Source: Clavaria fumosa (Eukaryota; Basidiomycota; Agaricomycetes; Agaricales; Clavariaceae). Taken from it: 64,000 nt of DNA. The notes beneath the pieces are model-generated. The model searched no databases, was not told the origin of the DNA, and saw only the letters and a list, made by a program, of their open reading frames with translations. A program made the position numbers and the translations under genes. The stretch spans positions 2,604,001 to 2,668,000 of the forward strand of contig OX637797.1 of assembly GCA_951802425.1 (NCBI GenBank), written 5' to 3'. How positions within the stretch are numbered: the first letter of the stretch is position 1; the number at the start of each line of letters is the position of its first letter. This document shows, piece by piece, positions 45,403 to 56,770 of the stretch.

Positions 45403-47143
45403 CTATCTCTTTGTTTTCTGATGGAGATCTCGGCTCAGGACGACGTCCTCGGACAATGACGGACATAACCTCATCAACACACGCGCGTACTCCATGTCCT
45501 CGGCACCGAACTCCGGCATCAGCGGCGGGCCGATCATGGCTGGTGATGACGATGTTAGTGACGATGGCGAGTGCGGCCTTGGAGTTGATGAGCGGCGCCA
45601 CGACAGGGGGCGCGGCGCTGCTTGGAGTATCGGCAAGCGCGCATGTGGCGGATGCGGCGGCGTCGCCAGTGGTGGCGGCACGAGCGGCGCGAGCTCGACA
45701 TCCGCAGCGCTCTGCGGCCAGAACGACTGCAGGAACAACATGACTCCGCGCGGGACGCCCACGCGGCGCGCACGCGTCGGCGTCTGCGGCACGGGCAGGC
45801 GTGCGGCAGCGGCGTGTGTCGGCATAAACCGGTTGCGCGCGTGCTGCTGCTGCTGCGTAGAGTCCGCTGGCGCGTCCGAGTCGATCAGCATCTCTGTAAG
45901 CGGCGAGTGCGGGTAGGGAGGGAGGACATCCTCTTCGGCTGCGGCGAGGGCGTGCGGGAGGAGCGGGATATATGCCATGTCGTCGTCCGGGCCATGCACG
46001 TGGTGGAGCAGGGGCGAGCCTGGGTGGCTGACAGGCGACGGGAGGGAGGACGCGGTGCCGGCGAAGCGGAACCAACCGAGATCAAAGTGCCACCTTCCCT
46101 GACGCTGCGTCCACAACGGGAGGAGGACCTCGTACCCGCTGAGCCGGCGCAGGGCGTACTTGCGCTGTTTGCCGTTCGGCATCGCGAGCTTCACGAGGCC
46201 ACCGAGCAGCAGGAACAGGCCGAGCCACATAAGGATCTTTCCCCATTGCCCAAGGAACCCGATGAAGGCTGCATCGTCCGCGTGCCAACTGCTCCCGTAG
46301 TAGTGGGAAAAGAAGGAGTGCGGGGCCTCGTGGGCCTTAGCGTTCTTGCCGTATAGGGATTTGGGGAGTATCCGGACGTCTGTGGCTGTGGCGTTGGGGT
46401 GCAGAGTAGTATACAGCCCGTATTGCACAGAGAGGAACATGGGGCCAGTGGAAAACATAACAGTAGGATAATTGAGGAGCCAGGAGTGGTCGAAGGGGGC
46501 TAGATGGTGAATTGCTTGGTTAAGGAAGGGGTGACCCTTTTCGGCCAACATAAGGTCGTTGGAGATACCGACTGGGATGGTCTTAGGTAGAATGACGGGA
46601 TAAATCAACAGCGGGTCGAGCGGGCGTAGACAGCCGATGTCCAAATCGTAGTAGATTCCGCCAAAATGATAGAGAACGAAATAACGGATGGCGTCTGCAC
46701 GCTGTATAGGATATGTGTAGCCGTCAAAAGTGTCGAGGAACCACGAGTAATGTTGGGCGATAAAATTCCGGGAAGAGACATCGGTCCAAAGCATATAATC
46801 GCTGGATGGGAAGGAGGTGAGGGGGATGGATGGGAGGTGCTCGGAAAATTACGGACTAATCGGGCATCAAGTCGCGACAACTTTTGGAGACGGCTTGCCA
46901 TCTCTCTGGGAGAACGTCTGATTTCCAAGTCTGATGGAATATTCTTGGGATACGTTCGATTTTACCGTTGAGAGAGGCATTCCATCGCTGGTGGCTGTCT
47001 AGGATTGGGACTTCATCTTCTGAAATATTCGCCGAAGGGTCGATGGCGAGATAATAAGACACTGAAGAAAGAACGATGACGGTTCCCAAGAGAAATAAGC
47101 CCAGGAAGCCTAGCGAGATGTGCAAAGCTCTTCGTCGTATCAT
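45403..47143 (-). CDS. SUR1: GT32 inositol-phosphoceramide mannosyltransferase
   Basis: Golgi mannosyltransferase making MIPC from inositol phosphoceramide, by similarity to Sur1/Csh1. The start is ATG at 47141-47143, followed by a signal-anchor (ISLGFLGLFLLGTVIVLSSV). IERIPRIFHQTWKSDVLPER opens the GT32 domain. The intron joins LMPDYDY|MLWTD in frame. The DXD motif is in HFGGIYYDLDIGCLRPLDPL, preceded by RADAIRYFVLY. A second membrane segment (ILMWLGLFLLLGGLVKLAM) follows the catalytic domain, as in the family. The last 200 residues are Pro/Ala-rich, GC-rich and disordered, longer than yeast Sur1. The donor substrate would be GDP-mannose. Confidence 0.88.
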
Positions 47144-47605
47144 ACCGATGAGAGTAAGATGTGTGGAGAGAGGAGAGTAATGTGGTGTGTGAGAGCAGAG
47201 GGTATTTGCTTTTAGCACACACACACACGCACACTGCACGCGATGATGGAATGTGCGTGCAAGGAGTGGTGCAGAGTGGTGCAAGGTTGGTGTGGTGTGA
47301 GCGATTGAATTATATACAGGGGGAGGGGTAAATAATCGTTGGTGCTAATTACTATATATGGTTATATATTCACACGATGTCTCAGATTCCCCATCTGAGA
47401 CACGTGACTAATGACCCTGTGTACCTGACAACAAACTGCGGATGACAGTCCATGGCTTATTGCGGGTGATCAGCGCAGCAAAGCGACTGACGGCGAGCAA
47501 CGACAATTCTCTCATTAGTCACTCGGCCCGTCCGTATCGTTTTGGCCCACCCAGCGTCAGTCCAAAATGAAAGTCGTTTTTTGCATCCGAATATCAATTT
47601 AATTA
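47144..47605. other. Intergenic region with CA run, TATA-like tract and inverted repeat
   Basis: 462 bp between two minus-strand genes, holding the GT32 promoter. It contains a short CA run (47215-47231), ATATAT-rich sequence (47351-47370), and a perfect 10-bp inverted repeat (47378-47387 and 47393-47402, loop of 5) overlapping a CACGTG at 47401-47406. I see no gene. Confidence 0.5.
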
Positions 47606-49248
47606 TCATCCGAACATATTTCCAATTCCGGTCGGTCGCATCGGCTCGGCAAATATAGCAGTCACGTGAGGCTCAAGCACCCCCAGCGACTCCTTGATGG
47701 ATGCTTCCTGCCACACCTCCCCCAACTCCTTAAGCGCAGCTAGTGCCACATCCCAGTCCCGGCGTGACCAGTCCTGCCCTCGCCGTCCCCCGCGCCCAGA
47801 CGCCCCATAAGGTAGCGTCAGAAACGCATCCAGGCGGGGCCATGTCTCCTTCGTCGCGCGTCGCGTCTTGCTGTCAAAATATTCGACACAGTCCGGCGCG
47901 CTCCACTCCGTATACGGCTTCTTCGCCCAGCTCGGCGCATATCGCGACGCGCTCGACCCCTCGCCCGCCCGTATTTGTAGGATCTCTGGCCCTGCGACAC
48001 GCCCCACGAGCTCCACGAGCAGCGCCGTAAAATGCTCGATGATCTGAAGGTGCAGCAGGTCCAGTCCGTGGCTCGGGAGAGCGTGTCTGTGCCCATAGGC
48101 ATCTTCGTCACTGTCCACCTCCATACCGTCGTCGTCAACGAGGGCGATCGCAGGTTTCTTGCTGCTCTTTGGATCGCGGTAGCTTGCGCGGAACGCGCTG
48201 AACCGGCCAAGGTCAACGCTGGTCCCAAAAATCGCTTGTACGAGATCACGGCTGCTCCACCGGTTGGAAGGGAGGATAGTGGGAAGGTCTAAGCCAGACA
48301 TCAACCAGTCAGCATTTCTGCAACGTGTTTCTTTGCTTTGTTGTACGCACGGGCGGCTTCACAATCGAAGCACAGATTGTGATCGGCACTACACAGGAGT
48401 ACGCGGCAGCCAGACAGTTGATAGTAGCGAGCACAGTCAATGATGAGATGGTCATTTGCTCGATCCGAGCCATGCTCCTTTGTGGACGGGGAAGGGTGGA
48501 GTATTCAACAGCAGTTCCGAATAACCAAATCTGAATTCCGACGCACCTCGTCTCGCTCCCTCACTTTCCAATTTTTGGAGGGCTTGCACGTCTCCTCTTC
48601 TGCCTGGCCCTTGACGTTTTTCCGCTCCTTCACCTTCTTCAGCAGCCACGCCGACGCGCGTCGCGCAAACCAACCCAGACCATCGCGGTTCTTCTGTCTA
48701 AGAAAAGTTGTACAGTCGGGTTGTGCTCGCGTGGCATAATGATACCCACCCGTCAAGCTCGTGGATGACGATGCCCGGGATGACGATTGCTACGGGGAGC
48801 ATGGCCATCTCCGCCTCCGCGGTGAACTGCTGCAGCACCTCGAAATGGTGCAGGAGGATGTTCGTGTCGAGTACGACGAAAGTCCGCTCGTCGTGCAGCA
48901 TAGACTGTCCAAAGATATAATGAGCACGAAAGCGCAACTGCGCAGAGCTCACATGCATCTCCACATCCTCGTTCGCTATCTGGTCGATCTTCTGAAGCGT
49001 GGCGTACAGATGCGCATCCTCCGGGTGAGGTGCTACGAAAAGAAAAAAGAAAAAAAAAACGCGGGAATCAGCAAAAGTCGTGGTAGCAGTTGCGTTTGCG
49101 AGCGACTCAACCGGGCAGGGCGTAATCCGCGTGCGGCAACGGTTGCAGTTGGAGTGCCGCCGTGCTTGGCTCGAATGTGCGCTGGATCGATGGGTCAATG
49201 GAGAACATGGAAAAAAGGACTCACATATAGCAGGGTGCACAGCAGCAT
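47606..49248 (-). CDS. SWT1: SWT1-like PIN-domain endoribonuclease
   Basis: Nuclear mRNP quality-control endonuclease by similarity. Six or so exons. I place the start at 49246-49248: MLLCTLLY|RTFEPSTAALQ...DYALP|APHPEDAHLYATLQKID, all in frame. The conserved approach FRAHYIFGQSMLHDERTFVV leads into the PIN motif LDTNILLHHFEVLQQF. Next come VIPGIVIHELDG|QKNRDGLGWFARRAS, NDHLIIDCARYYQ and LLCSADHNLCFDCEAA, supplying the acidic metal ligands. The C-terminal exon (ends 47606) has LPTILPSNRWSSRDLVQAIF and a helical HEPN-like region, as in Swt1. A TCACGTGA at 47662-47669 lies inside the coding sequence. The next gene starts 46 bp away on the opposite strand. Confidence 0.85.
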
Positions 49249-49294
49249 TGTAGGGTTTTACATTTTACTAATACCACATAGGGAACATCGCAGC

Positions 49295-50792
49295 ATGCCA
49301 TTTCGCGCCCGTAACGCGTACTACCTACGCATCTCTGCGCACGACGTCCTCCCGCTCTACGTGAGTCCGAATCCCACGTATGATACAACCCATGCATTCA
49401 TTGGAGGCAGCTCTACCTCGATGAGCGCCACCTCGACTGGATGTCAGACCGCGTCTTGCAGCATGTCCTCGCGGACCTGCAGCACAAGATAATCCCGAAG
49501 ATGCGCGCCGAGGCGCGTTTCCTGTTCAGCAACACCACCGCGGGCACGGGGAACAAGAGCTCCGTGGACGTACATCGCGGCGGTGCGTCCTTATCCCGGG
49601 GGACTTCTGACACACCTGTCCTATTTCCTCCCCTGCCCCAGACACGTACCAGTTCGCGTTCTTCTTCAACAAGACCGAGCCTCATGCGGTCCTGGTCAAG
49701 GTCCGTCTCGTCTGCCCCTATATGGGGGCGCAAATTCACGCCGTATGATCGTACTTTACAACATCACAGACGCGCACATTCACCGACGCACCCGCGCTAC
49801 CAGCTGCAGCTGCAGCAGCAGCTCCAGCTCCGCGCCCGCGCCAGAAGAAACGAAAGGGGAAAGGCGCGATGGCGCCTGTTGCCTCGGATGTGCGGAAGAA
49901 GCGCAAGACCAAGACCAAAACCAGGGCAAAGACCGCGAAGGGCAAGGAGCGTGCGCGGGACGATGAGTCCTCTGCCGTGTCGTCGAGCGGAGACGACGGT
50001 GAAGACTACGACATGCTCGACGCCGTGGAGTCTAACCGCGCCGGCGCTGCCCCGCTGCGGCGCTCTGCACGCACCAGGAAGGCTGCGCCAGGGGGCGACC
50101 GTTCGTCGGGCGACGAGGACGACGGCCACGAGAGTCCCGGCGACTCAGACGCAGCTGACCTCGCCCACCCCTCTCCCGACAAAACAGACGCCCCGGCGGC
50201 AGAACCCCTGTCCATAGACTCCGATGACCACGACGACAACGCGGACGCCCCGGTCACAGTCAAGGCCGAGGCTCGCGAAGCCGACCTCCCCCACTCGCGC
50301 CAATACGTTGACCTGGCGGCGGACATCGACGAGGAAGAAGACACCAAGCTCAAGCTGCAGCTGCAGCTCCGGTACGAGGGCTTCCAGATACACGGACACT
50401 GCCTGTGCGTCGTCGTGGAGCCGTGGCCTCCGCTGCGACGTGACACCGCGTCGGGGACCGTCAGCGCTGCCCCTGCTGACAACGACGGTAGCATCAGGAA
50501 CCGGCGTGCAGAGACACCACTTTTCCTGCCCAACCCAGACCGTGCGCGGAGCACGACCCCGGCGGCCGGCATCCGGTCGGAGTCAGAGCATCAGCTACGG
50601 CCGCTCCGTCCCTTCCCGATGTCTGATCAGCTAGAGGTCCTGCGCGACGAGTCGGACGACGAAGAGGGTCTCATGAGCTTCACACAGGCGCTCAAGGTAG
50701 GAGGAGACTTCCAGCCTGGGGAAGCGGAAGACGATGACGAGATGGACGGTGCGGCACTCTTTGGGGATGCGGATGAGACACGCGAGTTTTGA
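49295..50792 (+). CDS. Unknown acidic/basic nuclear-type protein
   Basis: Starts at ATG 49295 (MPFRARNAYYLRISAHDVLP). Exons join at LPLY|LYLDERHLDWMSDRVLQH, HRGG|DTYQFAFFFNKTEPHAVL and VK|TRTFTDAPALPAAAA. The first 110 residues look folded: helix, then strand-rich FARFLFS and TYQFAFFF segments. The rest is disordered, with NLS-like KKRKTKTKTRAKTAKGKERA, long Asp/Glu/Ser tracts and a short conserved-looking LKLQLQLRYEGFQIHGHCLC followed by VVVEPWPPL. It ends DGAALFGDADETREF. I recognise no family. A chromatin or RNA-associated nuclear protein is a guess from composition. GC content is high, like its neighbours. Confidence 0.78.
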
Positions 50793-51026
50793 GGGTCGTT
50801 GTCATAATGAAATGCAAAAGATGGATTTGTCGCTAAGTATGGACGGTCTGACCAATGCATTTTTAATCAGCGTAGCGCGAAATGACGCAGTTGCACATGC
50901 TTGAATCTCTACCGATGTAGCATATAAATCAAGTCTACCGCTTCCGCCCTATGCAGAATGGGGTATTAGGTATGCTTCCTTGAGGGAAGAGATGATAGCC
51001 ATCAAGCCAATATGCGTACCCCGACC

Positions 51027-53606
51027 TCACCGCATCACATGTCCAAGTTCCCGTAGTATCTCAGATTTCCTCGTCTCAGACACCTTCCGAAAACCTGCGT
51101 TCATCATCTCAAACACGCCATGACCGCCACTGAGGGCCCGCAGCCTGCTGGAGTAGTCAAGCATCCTGCTCAGCGGCGCCAAGGCAGTGATGGTCTGCTT
51201 CGTACGGGATAAGGGGGTGCCGACCGAGGCCAAGGCCGAGGGAGACAACCACTCTGGGGGAATGTAGAGCCCGTCTTCAGAAAACGCGCTGCTACCGTCA
51301 TCAGCACCGGCCGTCGGCTCAGACGCGAGGGCAAGAACTTCGCCACCAATCTCCGTCAAGTCCTTCATGACCTGGCCAAAGCTGTCCTCCGGAGTGGATA
51401 TCTTGACCCTGATGTACGGCTCCATGAGCGGGCCCATTTGGGCCCCGCGTAGTGCTTCGCGGAGGAGGTGCGCGCTGGCGGCCGCAAGAATCGTAGATGG
51501 CGCCTCCGCTGCAGGGTACGCGAAGTAGACCACTCGCACGCGCACGTGATACATCGGCAGGGCAGTGTGCGGCGAATGTGAGAGCGTGCTGGCGATGCCG
51601 CGCGCGACCTGCCCGCGAGGGTCCAGGGCGTCGTAGGCATCTGGTGGGAGCATTGGTCGATCGTGAACGTCGAGAACGATGTTGCCGTCCCACGCAGGAT
51701 CACCTTGTTCATCATCAAGCAAGGTCTCGATTTCAAGCTGGACTGTAGCCGTCCTCGGGGTGCCGGCGAATTCTTGTGTGTAGGTGCTCGGCGCAGCGCT
51801 GAGTTTGTGGTCACCTAAACCTTCGCGGTAACTGACGCGCCGCCTTCCAACCTCGAAATGCACGTTCCATTCGTCACGCAGCCTACCTTCCACAATTTCT
51901 AGATGGAGGGCACCCAGTCCATGAATTAGGATTTGGCCTTCCTGAGAGTCGACGCGTACGGAGGGGTCTGTGCGAGCGAGCGATTGCAGGGCATCTTGAA
52001 CGGGATCCAGATCGGAGTGGGAATGAGGGATGACAGAGGCAGACATGACAGGTGGAGGGATCGTAATGTTAAGGAGTGAAGATGGAGCAGAACCAGCGCC
52101 GTGCGTTGACACGAGGGTGTCGCCAGTGCGTGTATGTTTCAGCCCGAGAATGACACCCACAGATCCAAATGGAAGGATGTCAACTTCCTTGGCCTGCGAT
52201 GCATAGAGAAGAAGTAACTTTGAGACGCGTTCACGCTGGTTCTGGTTCGTATTCAGGAGAGCGGTTTGTTTTCTTAGAGTGCCTGTCAAAAGTCATTAGA
52301 TATAACAGCATAGTCACAATGACGCGCCAGGTCACACCCGAATATACTCGAACGAACGTCATCCAGCCCCGTCGTTTGTCCCAGCTAACCTTCCAAGCCA
52401 GTACTTGCACAGGCGACTTCGACACCTGGGGAGCATGATTGATATCCAAAGGGCTCGCGAGCAGCTCCCCGACGTATTCCATGAGACATTCGGTGCCGAT
52501 ATGCTTCATAGCAGAACCGCCAAGAACGGGCAGGACCTCATTTCGCAAAATAGCAGCACGTAGAGGAGGTATGATGGCTGCAGCATCCACGGAGAGATAC
52601 GATGACGGGCCTGGTGGAAGGCCGAGTAGTATTTCCATCAGCTCCTCCGAGAACATGGAAAGATTGTCCAGAAACGTTGTTCGAGCTGGCACCAAATGCG
52701 GCACAAGTGGATGAGACGCAGGCAGCATGGACATGCAAGCCAGCCCGTTCCCATCGCGTGGAAGTGCAGACCGGGTGTGCGTCCCGTCTGGACTCCATTT
52801 CCATAACTCCCATTTGACGAGATCTACCAAGCCGTGAATGCCCGGTTCGGCACGGCTGTAATCTTGAGGATATAACGAAGCTATTGGAAGCACCAAGGGA
52901 ATTGGTTTTGGGTGAAACCGGTTAAACAAAAGGGACACGAATGAAGACCTGAAGGATGACCCAGGTCTGTCAAGTTTGTTAAGGAATATCATGCGTGTCG
53001 GGACCTGATATCTGTAAGTGCATCTGCATGAGCCTCGACCAAAAGAATAGCACATGCAGAGCTCATTCATCTCACCTAGAGCTCTGCTCACCTATCCAGC
53101 TGCTTCCAGACGCCCTTGGTCTGTGCTTCTACGCCTTCCACAGAATCTATGAGGACGACCGCGCCGTCTATCACGCGACTAGCACATTCGACCTCCATGC
53201 CAAAATCAGCGTGTCCCGGTGTATCGATGAGATTGAACTGCCAACGTTTCCAATGAACGGGGATACTGGCGGATTGAATGGTGATACCGCGTTCGCGCTC
53301 GGCTGGGAGAAAGTCCGTAATGGTACTGCCAGTGTCTACAGTTCCTGGAGAGGAGATGTAGGATGATGCGTGGAGAATGGACTCTGTCAGAGTGGTCTTT
53401 CCGGAATCTAAATTGTCATTTAGTCCATGACACAGCGCAAATCGTGAACGCGGACCTATGTGGGCGACAAGCGCTATATTTCGAATGTTCGACGGATCAT
53501 AAGAAGGAACAGTATTTAAGCCGCGAAAGTTGCATGATTTCAGCGAGCGGAGGAGAATTCGGGACTTGCTTCCCTTTAGCAGCATGGTTCGGGGCAGGTC
53601 GCGCAT
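51027..53606 (-). CDS. MEF2: Mitochondrial elongation factor G2 (ribosome recycling GTPase)
   Basis: GTPase that with mitochondrial RRF splits ribosomes after termination, rather than driving translocation. The start is ATG at 53604-53606, followed by an Arg/Lys/Leu/Ser-rich presequence ([17 protein letters not shown]). G1 is [15 protein letters not shown], split by an intron. Then come [20 protein letters not shown] (G2), [20 protein letters not shown] (G3) and [12 protein letters not shown] (G4). Domain II begins around [20 protein letters not shown], domain IV around [20 protein letters not shown], and domain V near [20 protein letters not shown], with [19 protein letters not shown] at the end. 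[11 protein letters not shown] before G1 and overall length fit EF-G2. Confidence 0.9.
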
Positions 53607-54595
53607 CCACTGGCAACCCGCGTGACCTTCTCGATGTCACGAATACGGCGTCATTGCGCCAACATCGGGCTCACAGGCGGCAACCGGGACGTTCTGCCCA
53701 ATGTTCACCATGATCACTGTTCGCTCCGGCGACTCCGCGTTGTCCAGCACCGTCACCCCTCCGCGCTCGTCGCCGCAATTTCGAACTTGCCTATGAACCG
53801 GTTCCTCGTCCCCACTGCCCCGCCCTGCTCCACGCCCTGCCGCCACCTCCGCTTCCTGCCCAGCTGCTTCCCTCACTCCTGCCCGGCTCTCGCTCCCCGC
53901 CCAGCTGCCACAGCCCATCCCTGCTGCTCTGCTGCCCCTACCGCTGCCTTGCTCCTGCCCAGCCGCCACCACACGGCCACTGCTGCTGGCATGGCTCCTC
54001 CCCATCCTACATGTCCTCGCCAGATTCTCTCATCAATCGGAATTAAAATCTGCGACTGACACAGAATCCTCGGTGTAGGCGTCATCGGGTTTGAGAGTAC
54101 TGTACTAGTGTAGACGGCAACTACCATGATGAGAGCAACCCTCGACATGGATGTAACCTACAACTTCCGAGTCAACCACGAATACTTCCTTCCTCCACCC
54201 TTGCTCTACAATGGATGATCGATGATCCACAACCCCTTCTTTTTCGTGCATTGAGATGAGACGGTTTGTTCATCACTTAGACAAGGCACATGACACACAA
54301 AAGATGACGCGTTCGATGACGTCGCGTCGCGTTGATCAACCCTCTGAATTTGAGTTGAGGTAGCTTACATCATGATGGATCTGAGAGATTCAGTTGGTCC
54401 GCCCCCTACTGTACAACAGAAAGTAGGGAAAAGGTAATTCGTATCATCAGCTTGCAGTTGTGTCCCTCTTCATTGATGCAACGAGTTTGACTTCGTCATC
54501 ACCCACGAAACGTTCCTGTCCGAAATGAAGCCTGCCTTGGAGAATTCCATATGAAGCAGTCGCCACAACGGTTTCACTGAATGGGGGATTTGTAG
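53607..54595. other. Intergenic region with GC-rich pyrimidine low-complexity tract
   Basis: About 1 kb upstream of MEF2. From 53800 to 54000 it is a C/T-rich, CTGCC-repeating tract that opens frames on both strands without family features. 54060-54590 is ordinary AT-balanced sequence. A long open frame at 53622-54059 is mostly His/Pro/Cys low complexity. I do not support a gene here. Confidence 0.45.
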
Positions 54596-54922
54596 TTGGG
54601 ACAAACTCGCAAGACTGCGGTATTTACAGCATTACGAGGGATTCTTCCTAAGACCAACGACCCGGAAGGGGTGCATCGCTGCATCCCGGCAGCGTTGCCG
54701 ATACCCACCGCGGCAGACATCAGCTCGGGTTGGCTCAGGTTGCAAATCGAGTCTCTCCTGGTGGACCACCAGCTCACAAGTCAGAGATTCGAACCGCCGG
54801 GTCTGGATGACGTGTATGATCGAGAAATGGAGTTGGCGGAGTCGAAGAGTAAGACAATACAATACACCACGTGTGATAACGACGTCATTTGTAAAGGAGT
54901 ATGGCGGATATGCGTGACTTGA
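54596..54922 (+). CDS. Candidate exon or small ORF, unknown
   Basis: An open stretch follows a TTTGTAG that could serve as a splice acceptor, and has no ATG at its 5' end. Its translation is protein-like: TRKTAVFTALRGILPKTNDP, then SSGWLRLQIESLLVDHQLTS and PPGLDDVYDREMELAESK. No upstream exon or family is recognised, and its 3' end overlaps the convergent COA8 gene. It may be the last exon of a small gene or chance. Confidence 0.22.
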   Translation: MGQTRKTAVFTALRGILPKTNDPEGVHRCIPAALPIPTAADISSGWLRLQIESLLVDHQLTSQRFEPPGLDDVYDREMELAESKSKTIQYTTCDNDVICKGVWRICVT

Positions 54923-55471
54923 GCCGGTTGTATGTGATGCGGGCTTCCATGGTTAGGAGAGCGAAATTGTGACTGCGCCATTCCTTGGTGTATTCGTGGT
55001 GACGGGGAGTTTCTTGCACCACCCATCGGGAGTAGAAGTCAGACAGGGCTTGCTCGTAGCCGTCTGGCGTCGCCGACGACGAGAGAGACTCGAGGGCTGC
55101 TCGTTTGCCTTCTTCGAAACGGGCGTTGTTCTGCAGACAAAGAAAAGGGGAGGATGATCGACCTCGAAGTCGTCACATAAAAACGAATTACTCACGCTTG
55201 TCCAGAACTCATTGTTGAAGGTCTCCATACGTTGCTGCTCTAGGCGCCATTGCACCTCGTAATTGGGGATATCTGGCTCGAACTCGTGTAGTGAGTAAGG
55301 GTGTCTGAGAATCCTTGTGCGGATGGGACGGGCAACATCCTCGACCGGGTTAATTGGAGTCGTCGATACGACCTCTGGCATTCTCGAGAGGCAACGAATG
55401 TGCTTTGGTTGGTGAAAAATGATGAGCTTGTGCAGACGCGACAGACGGATGGCCAGTCGGAGGGACGACAT
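54885..55471 (-). CDS. COA8/APOPT1-like mitochondrial protein
   Basis: Mitochondrial matrix protein family (formerly APOPT1) linked to cytochrome c oxidase assembly. The start is ATG at 55469-55471; the upstream GTG is not used. The N-terminus is a basic amphipathic presequence (MSSLRLAIRLSRLHKLII). The core reads PIRTRILRHPYSLHEFEPDI, then QRMETFNNEFWTS|NNARFEE across the intron, ALSDFYSRWVVQETPRHHEY and TKEWRSHNFALLTMEARITY. It ends LKSRISAILLYK at 54885. The FW-x2-NN-x-F pattern and the DFY...H-x-YT-x-EW pattern match the family. Length is about 160 residues. It is divergent from STE14 with 181 bp between starts. Confidence 0.75.
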
Positions 55472-55652
55472 TGACAATTTGACCACTTCGCACGAGCGTC
55501 GGTTACACTGGTATTCCCGAATTGTGTATCTCCGTCGATTCTCCGACCCGTTTCCGTTGCGGTAAGAGCATCACGTGGCTGTCTTCGATCCTTCTGTTTC
55601 TTAAATTTCTGTTCTTTTATTGTTCCTTTTCTTCTCCCTCAGTCAGCGACCC

Positions 55653-56646
55653 ATGGCGGCTGATCCTGACGTTCCCAACGGTTTTGATGACCGTCTTCTA
55701 CAACGCTCGGTGACACATCCCCTTCAAACCTACCCTCCAGTTAGTCACATTCGTGGAACAATTCCGAACACACCACTTGCAGTGTCGGCTGTCGCTTTCC
55801 TCCTAGGTGGAGTGTTCTCGTTAGGACTACTCCTGTTTCTAGTGGGAGGGCTCCGTGACCACTGGTGGGCGACATGGCAGCTCGGCTTCTTTCTCGCAGC
55901 GTTTGCGATCTTTCATTGGGGAGAGTTTGCGGCGACCGCGGGATGGAACCTGGAAAAGTGTGGCGTAGATTGTAAGTCTTGTCCAACCGTTCGTTCGATC
56001 TCTTGTGGCTCAATTGAACACCAGCTTTCCTCTTGGATAATGGTGCTCACTACAACATTGCCAACTGCGCAGCCATTGTAGAATATCTCCTTATTCTTTA
56101 CTTCAAGCCTTCCTTCAAGGCGCATCCATACATATCCCTCGTCGGCACGTCATTTTTTTCTCAATAGAGTCCGCTTTTTTCGAGTTGTTTTGCAGGTGTC
56201 GTACCCGTCGTTCTAGGACAGGTTTTCCGCACATACGCTATGATCCATGCTTCTACCAATTTCTCACACGTGGTGGCGCACCAGAGGCGACTCAACCACG
56301 AGCTTGTTACGGATGGTGTTTATGCGTGAGTGCATCCACCCCCTTTTCAGAGCCCTTTCTGATTGTTGTCTAGCTGGTCGAGACACCCATCTTATGCTGG
56401 CTTCTTTTACAGGGCCATCGGCACACAGTTGGTGCTACAGAATCCCCTCTCATTCGTGGTATATGTCGTGGTGTTGTGGATGTTTTTCTACCGTCGGATC
56501 CGAGGTAATTGTCTATGCTTTGAACGTGTGAACCTACCGCCCATGGCCCTTGTTTAGATGAGGAGCGTAGTCTGGTACGGTTTTTTGGCCAAGACTACAT
56601 TAATTATCGCAAGCGAGTGGGCACCTTGATTCCCTTTATTCCGTGA
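55653..56646 (+). CDS. STE14: Isoprenylcysteine carboxyl methyltransferase
   Basis: ER membrane enzyme that methylates the C-terminal cysteine of prenylated proteins such as Ras, Rho and mating pheromone, using SAM. The start is ATG at 55653. N-terminal membrane segments include LAVSAVAFLLGGVFSLGLLL and WQLGFFLAAFAIFHWGEFAA. The next exons give SFLLDNGAHYNIANCAAIVE, then VVPVVLGQVFRTYAMIHAST and NFSHVVAHQRRLNHELVTDG. The conserved catalytic end is VYA|WSRHPSYAGFFYRAIGTQ, DEERSLVRFFGQDYINYRKR and VGTLIPFIP. About 240 residues, normal. Its substrates could include Rho GTPases controlled by the two GEFs at the left of the window, but that link is only functional. Confidence 0.94.
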
Positions 56647-56770
56647 CTGGCATCTTCGAGACGATGTATTCTGCTTTCGCTCGTCAATGCTTCGTCGAGC
56701 GCACGTTTCGATGAGGGACTCCGGCACAGACGTCATTCTACAACGAGGAAACAGCTTGCCGGTAATTACT

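Noticed and set aside
45411..46356. Long plus-strand frames opposite the GT32 gene
   Set aside because: They are antisense shadows of a GC-rich coding region; the minus strand carries the conserved GT32 motifs.
47215..47231. CA run as a possible functional microsatellite
   Set aside because: Too short and imperfect to call more than background.
53622..54059. 145-codon plus-strand open frame upstream of MEF2
   Set aside because: Most of it is His/Pro/Cys/Ala low complexity from the CTGCC tract, an opposite frame is equally open, and there are no family features.
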